Positions 19,586 through 20,159 of a stretch of DNA of 20,159 nt are shown in pieces. A model generated the notes under the pieces. It saw only the letters and a list, made by a program, of their open reading frames with translations, was not told the DNA's origin and did not search any database. Position numbers and translations under genes: made by a program. Within the stretch, counting starts at the first letter, position 1. Each line of letters begins with the position of its first letter. Origin of the DNA: Seison nebaliae (Eukaryota; Rotifera; Pararotatoria; Seisonacea; Seisonidae); contig JALJEE010000028.1 of NCBI GenBank assembly GCA_023231475.1, positions 1 through 20,159 on the forward strand, written 5' to 3'.

Positions 19586-19775
19586 GAGCACCTGGAAGCG
19601 GCTGAACATATTTATCTGGATGGAACCTTTTCCACAACCCCGAAATTTTTTCAACAAATCTACACAATATCAACATCGTCCCGAACTGCGTTTTTTATCC
19701 AATTTTATCTAACAAAACTAACGACACATACAACAGGGATGACCATAAAGATTTCATTAAAAAGATGTTTTATAT
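19586..19775 (+). pseudogene. Mutator-like (MULE) transposase fragment, frameshifted
   Basis: The frame from 19586 reads EHLEAAEHIYLDGTFSTTPK followed by FFQQIYTI. This is the block typical of MULE transposases, in which the Asp of DGTF (19619-19621) is the first catalytic DDE residue and is followed by a P.F.QLYTI stretch. The continuation, VFYPILSNKTNDTYNR (about 19690-19737), corresponds to the family's VYALLPNKTEETY block but lies in another frame, so at least one frameshift separates them near 19655-19690. A stop lies just upstream of 19586. The zinc finger and the later catalytic residues are not visible. The fragment ends where the foldback copy begins at 19776, which suggests that the latter inserted into it. 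It is a DNA-transposon relic, not a working gene. Confidence 0.7.
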
Positions 19776-20020
19776 GGGTCGCGGAGCGGTATTCACCCTG
19801 TGTTTTGATTCACCCTCTTATTTGTTTTCGGAGAGGAATTCACCCAAAATTTCGGAGAGGAATTCACTCTGATTCTTCGATTTCGGGGAGGAATTCACTC
19901 TCAAAATAGTGAGAAATCCATTTTGGAGAGGAATTCACCCACTTTATTAGATTTCGGAGAGGAATTCACTCTAAAATCATATATTAACTCCATTTCGGAG
20001 AGGACATCACTCTAAAATCA
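19776..20020 (+). mobile_element. Second foldback copy, one arm, running to the right edge
   Basis: It starts GGGTCGCGGAGCGGTATTC and carries GGAGAGGAATTCAC units, with GAATTC at 19836, 19860, 19891, 19931 and 19962 (spacing 24-40 bp). It matches the reverse complement of the right arm of the element ending at 10152 over about 200 bp, with roughly one difference in ten to twelve bases. The opposite arm is not seen before the window ends, so the copy is either a half element or continues beyond 20159. A small dyad, CCGACAACGTCGG, follows at 20027-20039. Confidence 0.85.
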
Positions 20021-20159
20021 AGACTACCGACAACGTCGGCAGTTTCTACTTCAATAATAGGTGGTAAAAAATCCATGACACACTGATAACAATAAAATAG
20101 GTACTTAATGCTAATCATGGATCATTTATAACAGATTTAATAAGATTTGCCGCTTTTTT
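20021..20159. other. Right-edge sequence, nothing recognised
   Basis: It contains the 13-bp dyad CCGACAACGTCGG (stem CCGAC/GTCGG) and then ordinary AT-rich sequence. It may be the interior of the foldback copy or the resumed flank. I see no continuation of the transposase here. Confidence 0.4.

Noticed and set aside
9726-20020. The inverted foldback copies as ends of one 10-kb composite element carrying the FAM43-like gene
   Set aside because: The left copy is a complete two-armed element with its own possible target duplication, and the right copy sits in a transposase relic. They look like independent insertions.
1-20159. tRNA, rRNA, CRISPR arrays or retroelement remains
   Set aside because: No T-loop-like GTTCRANNC context with a cloverleaf, no rRNA-like conserved block, no regularly spaced repeats of CRISPR type, and no reverse transcriptase motif was seen on either strand.

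Overview
The window looks like nuclear DNA of a small-genome invertebrate animal. It is AT-rich, and three protein-coding genes stand out from poor surroundings by better base composition and long open frames. Two carry recognisable metazoan domains (BTG/Tob and a FAM43-type PTB domain). Two introns that I can place are only 49 and 53 nt long. The proteins are full of Asn, Gln, His, Asp, Ser and Thr runs. Such a mix of short introns and homopolymer-rich proteins is seen in acariform mites and some other ecdysozoans, but the exact group cannot be fixed from the sequence.

Layout. Positions 1-290 hold two kinds of short direct repeat and look like the edge of a repetitive element. A 536-residue Ser/Thr-rich protein of unknown family is encoded on the minus strand at 1466-3076. 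Upstream of it on the same strand, 340 nt away, is a three-exon BTG/Tob-family gene (3416-5824). The stretch 5825-12854 has no supported gene. It contains microsatellites, a 49-51 bp tandem repeat, an AT-rich hairpin and a 427-bp foldback element (9726-10152). A second large gene, 12855-16523 minus, encodes a 1222-residue PTB protein resembling FAM43, with a TATA-like box and a three-codon upstream reading frame just before it. From 16524 rightwards there is again little coding evidence, apart from a possible small spliced gene (18676-19116, plus strand). At the right edge a fragment of a Mutator-like (MULE) transposase (19586-19775) is cut off by a second copy of the foldback family (from 19776).

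How the parts relate. All three solid genes are on the minus strand. BTG/Tob proteins are antiproliferative adaptors that bind the CCR4-NOT deadenylase; FAM43 is a poorly characterised PTB adaptor. No operon or pathway link between them is implied. A shared oddity is domain inflation: both the BTG domain and the PTB domain are interrupted by in-frame insertions in loops while the conserved core blocks are kept.

The most useful points for a second look are the split PTB domain, the expanded BTG domain, the foldback element family with its GAATTC-centred internal repeats, and the MULE fragment broken by a foldback insertion. I found no sign of a wholly new multi-gene system.
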